A stretch of DNA of 64,000 bases from positions 10,597,001-10,661,000 of the forward strand of contig CP141148.1 in NCBI GenBank assembly GCA_035235625.1. Reading direction: 5' to 3'. Positions 1-12,061 of this stretch are shown in pieces. The position numbers were made by a program, and so were the translations under genes. The notes under the pieces were generated by a model. The model was not told the origin of the DNA, did no database searches, and worked only from the letters and a program-made list of their open reading frames with translations. Each line of letters starts with the position of its first letter. The stretch's first letter is position 1. The stretch comes from Saururus chinensis. Lineage: Eukaryota > Streptophyta > Magnoliopsida > Piperales > Saururaceae.

Positions 1-59
1 ATTTTTGTCATCTATCTTAGCCCTATATTATGCATGAATGATTCTGATTCTAGTCATGT

Positions 60-720
60 ATATCATCCTTAATTTGGGTTCAAACTCTACTGAATTTAAT
101 CCCTGGTTTGTAGCCTTAGTCTAGGCCATACTTTTGCCTAGTTAATCTCTGGTTTTGGCCTTAGTTTAGGCCATACTTTTATAAATTTAATCCCTAATTT
201 GAAGCCTTTGTTTAGGCTCTACTTTGGTTAATTTAATCCCTAGCTTGTGGCCTTAGTTTAGGCCATACTTTTGCCTATTTAATCCCTGATTAGTGGCCCT
301 AGGTTGGGCTACACTTTTGTCATTTAAATCCCTGATTTGAAGTGTTGGTTTAGGCTCTACTTTTGTTTATTTAGATCCCTGATTTGCAGCCTTGTTTTAG
401 GCTCTACTTTGGCCAAATTAATACCAAAGTCTCAGCCTTGGTTTATGTTACAATCATGCTGAGTGAATACCTAAATTTCAGCCCTACTTTAGGTTGTATT
501 ATTGCCTATCTAATACTTGATTCTCAACTTTGATTTAGGTTATAATCTTGCTGAATGAATTCATAATTTTTGAGGCTTAGTTCATGATGTATTCATGGTT
601 ATTGAGTCTTTAAATTTCAGCCTAAGAAGCCTCTGAATTTCAGCTTATGTTGTCTTTAAATTTTAGTTTAAGATGCCTATAAAATTTAGCCTATGTTGTC
701 CCTGAATTTCAGCCTTGATT
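60..720. repeat. degenerate tandem repeat, about 50-60 bp unit
   Basis: Repeated phrases of the form TTAATCCCTGRTTTG, then GCCTTRGTTTAGGC, then TACTTTTG recur about every 50-60 bp through this stretch and become more degenerate towards 720. I see no coding sequence. It probably belongs to the body of the long gypsy LTRs that fill the first 7 kb, but that link is inference. Confidence 0.55.
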
Positions 721-1460
721 ATGATATACCTTAGGATGAATGTTGATGGTTGTATCAGCTTGAATTTGTCATGTTAGGTGGCTGACTTGAGTTGTTTATC
801 TTAGCCCCAATCCATTTCATTATAATGTTGAATTGGTCAATTCATCTTAGCATAAGTCTGAGTCATTGTCATGTTGATTAGTTCACATACTTAAGCCCTA
901 AATTTGCCTATTATCTTGCCAATCATGGGAGTCAATTGCATGCATGATAGGTTGTGTTTAGTATTTAATCTTTAGTTGCATTAAGTCATATGTTCATTCA
1001 GCATTGTACCAGTTCATAGCAATAGCCATGGAGGTAATCTTTTAGACCTTTGTGGTCTCCGCTCCTTTGGAACTTTGGTTCCCTATAAATGCGCAAACTA
1101 GGTTTTTTAGCATCATGGAAGGGTCATATACCTCCAGCTAGTGTGTCCATAAGCACAGTCGATACCTATATCTCTAGACCCATGACTGATCCAAGTAGAT
1201 CCCTAAGGATGTTAGGATTTCCATGCTACTGTGCAGTACTCCTTGTGAACGGGAGTCAATTTTTTAGATAACAATAATGAGTTATTTTATGAACAGTGTA
1301 GATATCAGTTGAGTCATTCAAATTTGTATTAGTTAAAGGCCAGTTTGGGAATGTTATTTACTTGATAACTAGAACTCTGTATATTACCTTTATATGGTAC
1401 CTTTTGTAGGATGTTTTGCATTTTATTTACAAATGAATTCTACTGTCTTATGTGTATTGT
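721..1460. other. non-coding stretch, LTR-like
   Basis: No gene is visible. The part from about 1020 to 1290 resembles 2770-3036 (shared phrases such as AGCATCATGGAA and GAGCACAGT or AAGCACAGT). It is therefore probably the upstream part of the same repeat family as the two following LTR copies. Confidence 0.4.
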
Positions 1461-2222
1461 GTTGGAGTCTTATGTCTGGAGATTTCTCGAGGGGCGAGTT
1501 ATCTCTGAGTGAATACAAAATTGATAGTATTAATTATTGAACAAGAGTTGTGAGATAATTAATAATATTATTTGATAATACCTGTTTAATTAGACAAGTA
1601 AAATGATTAAAGACTTGCATAAAATGTTGGTTGAAAATATTTAAGCATTGCATGTGTGATGTTATGCTTTTTTGGATAATGTAGTTTCTAGGCAGAACTA
1701 TGTTTGGATCCGATCTTGTTAGAAACATTGGAGATATTATCTGATGAGTACGTAGGCAACTAACATCGAGTGATGTTGGCCCATTCCAAAAAATATTAAT
1801 AAAACTTTTTGTCCTTTGGAAGCTTTTCTCCTGAAGGTGGAGAAGTTCTATTGTTGTTGTTGTGGTTGTTTAGTTTGGTTGGTTGCAAATTCTCCAGGTG
1901 ACGACAAGTAAGACCAGGACATGCAAGCACAAGATGAAGTTCCTCATTTTTGCAACTATGGTACGTAGTGTATCTTTAGCATGAGAGTCAACTTGTTATT
2001 TATTTTTAGATAGATGACAGACTTGTACTTAGATGGATGAGCTGTTCTGATTGAATTTTGAGACGTGTAATAATATCATATGATTTGATATATGTATTTG
2101 TGAACCCCAGTTATCTTAACTTGGATATTTATTCAAATGGTTTGTTTTATATTTAATAAATTTTTTTTGTGATTACCGTTCATGCTATTTTAAAAAGACT
2201 TTTAAAAATTCAGGTCGTGACA
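1461..2222 (+). repeat. gypsy LTR 3' portion, copy 1
   Basis: This stretch closely matches 3037-3740 and 57840-58575 in order and content, for example GCAACTAACATCGAGTGATG at about 1756 and again at about 3340. It ends in GGTCGTGACA, the usual TGACA-type 3' end of large plant Ty3/gypsy LTRs, and its counterpart at 58575 ends the same way. No coding capacity. Confidence 0.65.
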
Positions 2223-2229
2223 GCCCTAG

Positions 2230-3740
2230 CCCTGCAAATGAGTGCAATATGCCTTCATTTATTATTTATGCACTTGTATGACTGCATATTATTTATATTG
2301 ATTATTCTGATGTATGCTTTTATTATTAATGTGTTAAGTTATATCGGTAACTTAAGGTTAATGAAGACTAATCAAGAGATATTGGTTGTCATTGGATTGA
2401 GGGGAGAACATCTAATTAAAATAAAGACTAAAATAACTTTATTAGGGTTTGAGAACGGTTCATGAAGTGAACGAGGCCCTGACATAAAATTTTACCTTAG
2501 TTAATGAACCGAGGGTAGTTATGAGAGTTACCCCTGTCTTATGGGGATTATGAGGGTTTGAGATGTTCTTTGAGTTATAGCTCAATGAATGATCTATTTA
2601 TTGAGTCAATTTACAATGTGAAGAGGACCTAAATGGTTGGGCAAATATTTGACTCAATGAAAATAATCTAATTTAAGTTTTAAATATTTGGGGGAGTTGG
2701 TGGTCATAAAGACCATAGGCTTCTATGGTTATATATTATTTATATCTTTGTAGACATTTCTCTTAGAGTTGGGATGGTGGAGATTATGATACGCTTTTTT
2801 CCCTGCCACCACAATTTGGTATTAGCTAGAGAGGTTTCTACCACAGGTTTTCCGGAGGTCTTCAAAGGACCATATAGTGCGTACAAAAAGCGGAGTTGTA
2901 TGAGCATCATGGAATGCTTGTGCTTCTCCCCAATTTGTGTTTATGAGCACAGTTGAGTTCCTCTTCCCCAGATTCGTGGCATGCTATTGAGAGCCCGAGG
3001 ATTTGGGTTAAGCTACTGTGAAGCAGTCTACGCCAATGTTAGAATCTTTTATCTGGGGATTTCTTCAAGAGTCAAGTTATCTATGAGTAAATATAAATTT
3101 GATAATATTAATTATTGAATGAGGTTTGTGAAATAATTAATAACATTGTTTGATATTTTTTGTTTAATTAAAAAATTTTAACGATTAAAGGACTTGCATA
3201 AAATGTAGGTTGATTGAAAATACTTAAGCATTGCATGTGTGATGATATGCTTTTTAGGATAGTGTAATTTTAGGCATAACTACATTTAGATCCGATCTTG
3301 TTGGAAACATTAAAGATGTTGTCGAATGAGTACATATGCAACTAACATCGAGTGATGTTGGCCCGATCCAAAACATATTAATTAATACTTTTGTCCTTTG
3401 GAAGCTCTTCTCCTGAGGGCGGAGAGGTTCCGTTCTTGTTTGGTTTGGATTGGTTGTAGTTCTCCAAACGACGATAAGGGAGACCAAGATTGACGAGCAC
3501 ATGATGAAGTTCTTCGTTTCTGCAATTTCGGTGCGTAAGTATTGCTCTGGTGTGAGTGTCAACTTATTTATTTTTAGATGGATGACAGACTTTTACTTAG
3601 ATAGATAAGCTATTTTTATTAAATTTTTAAGATGTGTAATAATATCATATGATTTGATGTTTGTATTTGTGAACCCCAGTTATTATGACCTGGATATTTT
3701 ATCGAATGATTTATTTTGTATTTTAGAAAGAAAAAATTTC
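2230..3740 (+). repeat. gypsy LTR 3' portion, copy 2
   Basis: A second copy of the same LTR body follows copy 1 directly. Its first part (about 2330-2620) matches 57180-57430 and its second part (3037-3740) matches both 1461-2222 and 57840-58575. The terminal GTGACA is lost or degraded near 3740. Two partial LTRs in the same direction, end to end, suggest nested insertion or tandem duplication. Confidence 0.6.
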
Positions 3741-4233
3741 TCATGACTTATCATTTATGCACAAAATAGCAGAGCTTATCGATTTTTAGTAATTGGGTCT
3801 GATAGGCAGGATTATTTTAATGACTCTCATTTCTAAACCGGTTTTCGTTTCTTTTTAATTATCGGTTATTGCATGGTTAACTCATTTTCTTATTAATTCG
3901 GTAGTTTCATAAATAAATGATGTTGATGGTTTTAATCAAAATAAACTTTACTATTAGTGGTTTTAAGTGATTTTGAGTCAAATATGAATTTTTGGGATTT
4001 TTTTGAATTTTTACTATTTTTTTCAAAAATTAGGGTTTGGCGGGACCCCTGTCCGCCCCACCATCAAAATTTGGGTTTTTGTGTCAAATTTAACCCAGAC
4101 ATCAACACAAGCCTTTATAAAAATTTTCATAATTTTTACAGGTTTTATTAGTGCTCAAATAGCTAATTACCTATTTTTAGCCTATTTTTTTATTCATACC
4201 CCACAATTTACCCATACATACCCCAAAACGTAC

Positions 4234-4240
4234 TATAAAA
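4234..4240 (+). promoter_or_regulatory. TATA box of the LTR
   Basis: TATAAAA in the context ACTATAAAAGGCAAGACC, about 470 bp into the presumed LTR, followed by a purine-rich leader. This is the expected place for a retrotransposon U3/R boundary. Identified by motif only. Confidence 0.45.
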
Positions 4241-4913
4241 GGCAAGACCTGAGCCATTTCCATTTTTGGGAATAGGCTGAGAAGGAGAGGTCAGGCCTAA
4301 TCCCCAATTAGGCCTGGATTAGAAGGTGTTTAAGGTGAGTCCCTTCTAATTAAGCCCTAAACCCTAGCTTTTCTCTTAATCCTTTTAGATCTACCATTTC
4401 CCCTTTATTTTAATTCATTTTAAAATATCAAAACTATTGATTTGCATCTTTACTTCAAACCCTAGCTCTAAAAATTCGATTTTTATGTTCAACAAGCCTT
4501 AGATCTAAGTTTTAATTAGGGTTTTCTATGTTAAATCAGTTTTAATGGAGTTTAATTCAAACTCTATGTCTTTGTAAGGTTTTCAAGAAGGGTGACCATT
4601 AAATCCAAGCCTAATTAAGGGATAAGGTAATGGACTTTCGAAATTTCAGTCTTTGTATGGTAAAACTCTTGATTTTGTGGCTTATTTTGAATGGATTTAC
4701 TTGACTTAGAGCTTTAATGACATGATTAGTAAATGGTAATCTTTAATCCCGATTTCATAGGGTTTCATCTTATTATGATGTAGATTAGCATTTTGGAAGT
4801 TATGGTGGACTTTTAATGACATTTAGGTTGTTAGATGGTGATTTTGAGTTTTATCAATGGAGTTTCGGTTTGAAAATTCGAAAGGAAGAAGAATGTCGAT
4901 TCTGCCTTATTGG

Positions 4914-5010
4914 CGTTCGAACGGCCCTCCTGGGCGTTCGAACGGCAACACTGTTAGTTTGACATATTTCTTGTTTAGCCGATCGAACGGCCCTTCTTAG
5001 CGTTCGAACG
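4914..5010. repeat. cluster of CGTTCGAACG palindromes
   Basis: The 10-bp palindrome CGTTCGAACG occurs at 4914-4923, 4935-4944 and 5001-5010, with a variant CGATCGAACG at about 4980. The copies are separated by GCCCTCCTGGG-like or GCCCTTCTTAG-like spacers. The same layout recurs with CGATCGATCG in the non-coding insertion at 22859-24290. Confidence 0.6.
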
Positions 5011-6238
5011 GCTACACAACAGATTTTATATTATTTGTATGATGTTTATTTCGGTGATTCTACTTTAATATGCCAATTTTATATAAATGTGGAGTGTTTT
5101 AAGCTATAGTATGCTATTGGAAAAGCATACCATTGAGGTTATAAAGTTGATGTATATATTTAGAGTTATGTGGAATGACTTATGGTTGGAGGTATGATGT
5201 TAGAATTGCCATCTTGAAGTTATGAATGGTTGATTCTCTATAGTTAAGTATATTTTCAGTAGAGCTACAACCTACTAATAGACTGATATGTCATGTTAGG
5301 ATGTGGTTAATTGATGTATGATTGTTAGTGAACGTCATGGCTTAAGGATGAAGTGAATGATCTTATATGTGTTTAGCTTGTGGTTGAGCTTTGATTTGAG
5401 TTATGATTTCAATGATTCTTCTCTTATGATTTCCGTGGGAATTCATGATTAGATGTTAATTCACATGTGTAGTGTGGTAGTGAGTTAATTTCAAGCATGT
5501 TGATATGCATTGAGTGAAGCGCTTCTACTAAGTACACACACATGTGGGGTTTAATGATGATGTTGAAGCTTGATATTATAATTATGAATGATGCATTAGG
5601 GGCTGATGAGAGCACTTATCATGAATTTGGATTCATGTATGCCTTGCCCACATATGTACCATGTTGCATGCATCATGAAAATGGATTTTTAATTGAGGCT
5701 TTATCGAGGTTAATCGAATTTGATCGATTGGATGCAATGTGGTGAAATTACGTGCCGGATTGATCGGTCGTGGCTTAATCGAAACTTGATTGGTCCGAAA
5801 GGACATGTTTTGATTTGAGTTCCTGTGTGGAACGAGTGCACTCCCCCCGGGTTGAGTCTAGCTAAGTGAAATGATGTGGGGGATGAGTTGTGTACTTGTC
5901 TTGCAGATTTGATATTATTATTATGAGTGTCATCTAGACCCTGAGAATCCAGTGTGGTATGCCGTGTGCACCCGCTACCATGTGTTCTAGGGTTCCCTGT
6001 GTGGGAATTCGGGCTCTCCCCTCCGCAGGAGATGTCCCTGGGCGAACACCCCTGCTCTAGATTCTCGTGTGAGAATGGGACATCCTTGGCCAGGATCGTC
6101 CAGGGCAAGCAACTTTAGGGATTGACAACCCCGAACTCCTTAAATTCTTGTGTAGAATTTTGGACCATGACACGCCTTCGTGGCCTTGTCTGTGTTCCCA
6201 TCTGTGTGACACTAAATTGTGATTACTTATTCATGGAG

Positions 6239-6577
6239 GTTGATATGATGTGATGTATGATTGGATATGTATGTTAGAGATACATTTCATGCAGGTTGAT
6301 ATGGTGTAATGCATGATTGAATATGTATATTAGAGATATATTTCATGCAGGTTAATATGATGTGATGCATGATTGGATATGTATGTTAGAGATACATTTC
6401 ATGCAGGTTGATATGATGTTGAGGCATGATTTAATATGTATGTTAGAGATACAATTCATACAGTTTGATATGATGTGATGCATGATTGGATATGTATGTT
6501 AGAGATACATTTTATGCAAGTTGATATGATATTGAGGCATGATTTAATATGTATGTTAGAGATACATTTCATGCAGG
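6239..6577. repeat. minisatellite, six copies of a 56-57 bp unit
   Basis: Six consecutive units share GTTGATATGATGTGATGCAT, then GGATATGTATGTTAGAGATA, then CATTTCATGCAG. Alternate units carry a TTGAGG insertion variant. The repeat lies inside the long LTR and gives rise to a spurious repetitive reading frame. Confidence 0.85.
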
Positions 6578-7228
6578 TTGATATGATGAGAATGACACTA
6601 TGTAGATTATACACTATGATGCAGGTTTACGTGATGTGTTTGTGTGATCAAAAAATGTTACATCTTGTCAATCTTTGATTTTAATGATTATATTGTTATG
6701 CTGTTGTGTTGCCGATGCTGATAGTATATTAGAAAACTATTGTTGAGTTTGTTTAAACTCACCCCTCTTTATTGTGTTTTGCTTTGGGACTACGTGGCGC
6801 GACATGCAGACGGGCAGGATCTCCTCTTTGAGGAAAGATCAGAGACAACTTAGATGTGATCGTTGAGACTCTTATGTGACTTATTTTCCTTGGTTTATGC
6901 TTTATGTTTAGAACCTTTGTGTATGGTTCTCTGTTGGATTTATGTTACTTTATATAGTTGTGTTGCTTAAGACTTATTTTAGAGCCAGTGTGGGCTATGT
7001 TTGACTAAGCTTGTGGGTTTGAGACTAGTTGTTTATTTTGAGTTAAGCAACTTTCTTTCTTTTCTACTTATTTACTCTTGCTCAAAGTGGTGTGCATACT
7101 CCGTAATTCTGTTAGATTGCCCGTAATTTGGGTTAAGTCTTCCGCTAAACTGTACCTCAATTCCCCTCATCGCCCCCGCGCGCTTGACCGGCCCTTGGAC
7201 CGGGTTCGGGTAGTGCCGGGGCGTGACA

Positions 7229-9000
7229 ATTATGCTCCCAATACTATTAAGGAATCCGATGATGCAACATTCTTTGAGAATGTATTTCCTATGAAGGAAA
7301 AGAATAAGGTTGTAGTGCATAACAAAGATGTCTCATCGTCTTCAACTATTAGAATGGAAGATTCGGGAACTAATGTAGATAATAGGAGATCTAAGAGAAC
7401 TAGGATAGAGAAGAACTTTGGGGATGACTTCTATACTTTCATGGTGGGGAATGAGGATCCTTTGACTTTTAATGAAGCTATGTCGTCTAGCGAAGCTCCT
7501 TTTTGGAAGGAAGCGGTACAGAGTGAGATGGATTCAATACTTGTACATGGGACGCGGGTTCTAACGAATCTACCTCCAGGGTTTAAACCAATTGGATGTA
7601 AGTGGATATTCAAAAGAAAATATTATCCTGATGGATCCATTGAAAAGTACAGAGCTAGACTAGTGGCTAAAGGATATAGTCAAAAGGAAGGTCAAGATTT
7701 CTTTGACACATATTCTCCTGTGTCCATGATAACTATAATTCGAGTGCTTCTTGCATTGGCAGCTCATTATAACCTTGAAATTCATTAAATGGATGTCAAA
7801 ACAGCATTTTTAAATGGTGAATTAGAGGAGGAAATTTATATGGAGCAGCCTGAAGGTTTTGTAGTTCTTGGTCAAGAAAGAAAAGTATGTAAGTTAGTAA
7901 GATCTCTCTATGGTTTAAAAAATGCTCCTAAACAATGACATCAAAAGTTTGATGATGTTCTTCTTTCTTATAACTTTGTTGTTTGTACTTCTGATAAATG
8001 TTTGTATTGGAAGTCTTTCGATCACTCTTATGTAATGTTATGCTTGTATGTGGATGATATATTACTATTTTGTGATAATGTAGATCATATCAATAAGGTT
8101 AAGGGCTTCCTTAATGAGAATTTTGATATGAAAGATTTGGGTCTTGCAAAGATTATACTAGGCTTGAAGATTGATAGGACTTCTCAAGGAATAGTTGTGA
8201 GTTAATCACACTATGTGGAGAAAATTCTAAGGAAGTATGGATACTTCGATAGAAAATCTGTCAATACGCCATATGATGCAAGTGTAAGACTCAAGAAAAA
8301 TTGTGGGGAAAGTGTATTACTACTTAGATATTCACAGCTAATAGGAAGTTTGAGTTATCTGGCTAACTGCAGTAGACCGGATATATCCTATGCTGTGGGA
8401 AGACTCAGTAGATATACTAAGAGCCCTAATGAAACTCATTGGACTGCCATTGAGAGAGTTTTTATATATCTGAAGGGAAGTGTAAACTTTGGTTTCCATT
8501 ATTCCGGGTTCCCTGCTGTATTAGAAGGATAAAATGATGCAAATTGGATATCAGATTCTAATGAAACCAAGGCGACTAGTGGTTATGTGTTTACATTATG
8601 TGGTGGGGCGGTTGCATGGAAATCTTCTAAACAAACAGTGATAAAAAGGTCTACCATGGATACAGAGTTGGTAGCTCTTGATAAAACTAGTGGAATAGGG
8701 GAATGACTTAGGGATCTTTTAATAGATATACCCTGGTTGAATAAGCCAATTCCTGGAATATTGATTCACTGTGATAGCCAATCAGCGCTTGATAAGGTTA
8801 AGAGTAAGAATCATAATAAGAGGTCCTCCAGGCACATTGAACTAAGGCATAAAATCTTGCGCAAGTTGACTACCTCAGGAGTCATTACCTTAAGTTTCAT
8901 ACGATCAGCAGAGAATTTGGCTGATTCGTTTACAAAAGTGTTGTCAGCAGGGCAAATCCTTAACTCATTTAGGGGAATGAGGCTAAAAGCCTATGATTAG
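7229..9000 (+). pseudogene. Ty1/copia pol remnant (RT and RNase H)
   Basis: One continuous reading frame, broken only by stops, encodes the 3' half of a copia polyprotein. Features in order: the integrase C-terminal region (RRSKRTRIEK), the RT start [30 protein letters not shown], the catalytic box LYVDDILLFC, then RNase H ([20 protein letters not shown]) ending at 9000. Stops lie at 7786, 7936, 8203, 8530 and 8704. Comparison with the family suggests they replaced Gln or Trp at most sites. Gag, protease and most of integrase are missing because the long LTR abuts at 7228. Immobile on its own. Confidence 0.92.
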
Positions 9001-9546
9001 GTCATCATTAGTAGCAACCCAATATTTCTGCGTGGAGATCTCACTACGAAGATTCAATGGGTAAAAACAAGGTAATGCGTGACTTGGAGAGAGCACAATT
9101 AAATATTGTATACTCATTCCTGTGTTAAGATGAGAGTGCTCTTAATGCATATGAAACAGGTTGACGAAAGTCTTAATGCAGTCAAGGCTTATATAGTAGG
9201 GTATTATTATGCATATTACCCTTGGAGACTGTCACCTATATGAGTGCCACTGAGGTCACAGTTAAAGAGAACGTGGGCTTGTTCTCTAACGTGCAACTCA
9301 TTATTAGATACAAGGCGCATGGCCATAAAGCGCTACCCCGAATGATCTCGAAAATAGAGTTACTCTAAGTGTTAGGTTTTTCAAAGCTCTTGCTTTAAGG
9401 TTCAAGTTCAAGACTTAGTTCACTTCGAACTTGTGAGAGTGGCGGCTTACTCAACTAGGTGTAGGTTCAAACCCGCAAGGTACCTATTGCCGAAAAATTG
9501 GAGTACTGTTGCTCAGTGTCTCATTTTGTGTCTTATAAAAAAAAAT
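9001..9546 (+). other. copia 3' untranslated internal region
   Basis: Non-coding sequence between the end of RNase H and the presumed 3' LTR. It holds a purine-rich run just before 9547 that may be the polypurine tract. Nothing else is recognisable. Confidence 0.4.
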
Positions 9547-10257
9547 TGTTTGTGGACGGGTTTTATATCAAGTCATGATGGGGTTGTTGGTTTCTAATGT
9601 GATATAGAACCGGGAACAATAGCCGCGCCATTTTGTTTGACCAAAATGAAAACTGAAACGCGTTTTGCGTGTGATGGTTATTTGTGATAAATTTAAGCCG
9701 GTTTGACTTCTAAATTTTGGGTCACAACATTTATCATTGAAAGAGCCGTTTTGGCTTAGGATTTACGTCGACAGTTATAAGAATATGATGGGTTTTGGCT
9801 TAGGGTTGTGTTTTCTCTTCAAGTACGACTGGGAGAGAGTCGATATATTGCAGAGAACGAAATTTACAAAGGAGCTTCTTCTTTCCTTTTCTCTATGAGA
9901 AAAACTTTGAAAAGATTTATTCTTTCTTTTCTCTCTAGTTTTCTGAGTCCATTATTGAGCAGTAGTAACTCTTCTAATTGAGATCCAGTTTGTTTGATTG
10001 GAAGTGCACTATTAAACGGACAGTGTGGTTCGTTGTATCTCAGGAACGGAACGCAATATAACGCCTATGCACGGAGGGCGGCATATCTGTTTCAAGGACA
10101 ACGTGTAACGCGCCTCGAATTGGGTTCAAATTTCTCTTCTCTATGGTATTTAATTTATATATATACATTTGTGAATATATTTATGTGTAATGATTTGCAT
10201 GATAATTGTGATTTGTATTCAATCTGTCCTCTATATTTTGTAGTAACCCCAACAGTT
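9547..10257 (+). repeat. probable copia 3' LTR
   Basis: Begins TGTTTGTGGACGG after an A-rich run and ends CCCCAACA, so it has TG...CA ends. It contains a CT-rich region (about 9880-9950) and a leader-like stretch typical of LTR R/U5. No second LTR is in the window, so the boundaries rest on ends and position only. Confidence 0.45.
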
Positions 10258-10868
10258 GGTTGGTGTATTTAGACATTTCCTACTAGATGTATGGGGATTC
10301 ACATATTTGCAAGGTCATTTCCAAGAATAGTAAGAAGTTGGTCACATTTCTTGGAATGCACCATAGTTGATGACCATTTTTGTAAATTGCTCTTTATTAA
10401 AGCAAGAATGTATTGAATGAATGCTGACAAGACACTTTAAAATGGTTGGTTGTTTAATGCTGAAATGCATCTGATCGTATCACATCGAACATTGTAGGTA
10501 TTTTGTGACTAAATTGGAAAAAAGGCAATTTTTAAGACTTACCCATTCAGACTCTTTTCAGCGCCTTTTATCAAGCACATTGAGCATTGTCTAATAGGAC
10601 CTTAAACCTTACCCATTGAGACGCTTTTGTATCTCCTTTTACCAATCAAATTTATCGTTGCCAAACAGTAACTTAGACCATTTCCATAAGATGGAAAGAG
10701 AGCACTCCATACAATTATGAATAACAGTAAAACACTCCCATGAATTTAGCACTATACCTCTGCTTTGAGGTGCCTAAAACCATATACCCTTGCAACAATG
10801 TACTTACCACGAAAGAGGTCCTCTAGGAAAATCATGATTGAGAATGAGGTTATTAGTTAAATAGAAAA
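10258..10868. other. intergenic, no gene seen
   Basis: AT-rich sequence. A short imperfect direct repeat (ACTTACCCATTCAGACTCTTTT at about 10538 and CTTACCCATTGAGACGCTTTT at about 10610) is the only structure I noticed. Confidence 0.4.
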
Positions 10869-10871
10869 AGT

Positions 10872-11028
10872 TTGTATGAGCCTAGGTCGTGTGAGCCCAG
10901 GTGTCATGAGCTGTAGAATTTAGATCCAACAGTATAAGCAGACAAAAACCAATTTGCCCCTTGAATTATATCCATTTTGATCCGACGATGTGCACACGTG
11001 AGCCCTGGCTCATATAAATAGGGCTTTA
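10872..11028. mobile_element. possible small inverted-repeat element
   Basis: TTTGTATGAGCC at the left and GGCTCATATAAA at the right are near-perfect inverted repeats, with TATGAGCC/GGCTCATA exact, about 150 bp apart. The inner arms share GTGTGAGCC-like sequence. No clear target duplication, so a chance pairing is possible. Confidence 0.3.
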
Positions 11029-11503
11029 GTTAAATTAGCATTTCAAACTTTGATAGCTTCCATTGTTTTATATTAGTTTGAAAAGCAAGTAAAGATTTGG
11101 CAAGATTGAAATATCTATCGTGTAGGATATTAAACATTTTGCCACATAGCTTGTTTGCTTAATATTACATACTTTCCAAGGCAGCAACTTAAGAAATCTT
11201 TAATGGTAGAAGGTTAACTAGAATATGAAATATTACAAGGCGGAGACATATATAAGCTGAAAAACTGAACCATTTTGGTATAGATAAGGGTAGACCAGCG
11301 ACATTGAGAGATGTTCATGCCCATGGCTGCAGCAACGTGAAAATTGCAGTATGCCACTCCACAAAGTAACACTTCTATAAATCCAAGTGAATTGAGCATT
11401 TACAAATAATTTTTTCAATTTATAAGTAAGAAACCATTTTTCCTGAAATTCATTACCATGTCAAGTCATAAGCAATCCTATAAACTGTCAACTATGCATA
11501 AAT

Positions 11504-11683
11504 TTCAATTACTGGAAGTGGAGAAGGATGATTTTCTCCCTGTAGATTTTACCACTAAACTATTAACAAGATTATCTGTCCCTGCAGGTGGCCCGTCTAA
11601 ACAGATAAAATACTCTTGATGCAATCTCTTCTACTATAAGCGTCCCTTGTAACTGGACCCATTCCTTGTCTGATACCAGCAAT
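11504..11683 (-). pseudogene. xylanase gene B: broken CBM22-2 second-half exon
   Basis: The minus strand reads a TTAG acceptor followed by codons for EWVQLQG, then VEEIASRVF, matching the 178-nt exons of gene A (30379-30556) and gene C (63614-63791). Here the exon is 180 nt. An extra base after the RVF codons shifts the frame just before the conserved DGPPAG segment, and a second shift precedes PSPLPVIE. The donor GAG|GT of the paralogues is GAA|AT here. It cannot be spliced or translated normally. It lies 16.5 kb from its nearest sister exon because a 13-kb gypsy sits between them. Confidence 0.82.
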
Positions 11684-11935
11684 CTAAGTATAGAAAATTA
11701 AGCATCCACATATTACTACAATTTCTTTTTAAATAAGTACTACACATAAAGAAACTAAAAAAAGTCTTCGAGAGCAAAGACTATAAAAAAATTAAAAACT
11801 AGTGCTTCAGAAATGGAGATAATTCCATAACATACATTGCTGTCCACATAAAACTAAGTGACATCGGCATCTATATTGTAAGAATATTTGCTTGTAATGA
11901 GCTCAAGACTTCTTTGTCATAAGAAAATTGATGCC

Positions 11936-12061
11936 TGCGCTCACCTTGAGGGTGCTCGCAGCACATATGCCATAAGGAAGGCATTGAACCCGTGTTGGGG
12001 TATGGTGGTTGCCTATGAGAGCCGCTAATTGTGGAGTGCACCACCCTCAAGCGTGAGCATA
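11936..12061. mobile_element. short hairpin / MITE-like element
   Basis: TGCGCTCACCTTGAGGGTG at 11936-11954 is matched by CACCCTCAAGCGTGAGCATA at 12042-12061 as an inverted repeat with few mismatches, enclosing about 87 bp. Size and structure suit a MITE. I found no convincing target duplication. Confidence 0.5.

Larger units (their letters stand above)
3760..7228 (+). repeat. long gypsy-type LTR (left edge uncertain)
   Basis: Non-coding stretch with LTR features: a TATAAAA box at 4234 followed by a leader-like region, a minisatellite at 6239-6577, and a 3' end reading GCCGGGGCGTGACA at 7215-7228, typical of large gypsy LTRs. It abuts the copia pol remnant at 7229, so it probably inserted into that copia. 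I could not fix the left boundary or a target duplication. Short ORFs within it are not genes. Confidence 0.55.

Noticed and set aside
1089-1271. 60-residue frame in the first LTR-like stretch
   Set aside because: No domain, no conserved counterpart frame in the sister copy at about 2774-2956, and it lies in repeat sequence.
9425-9480. tRNA-like stretch with GTAGGTTCAAACCCGC (T-arm / box B-like)
   Set aside because: No acceptor stem, anticodon arm or properly spaced box A could be drawn. It lies in the non-coding 3' part of a copia element.
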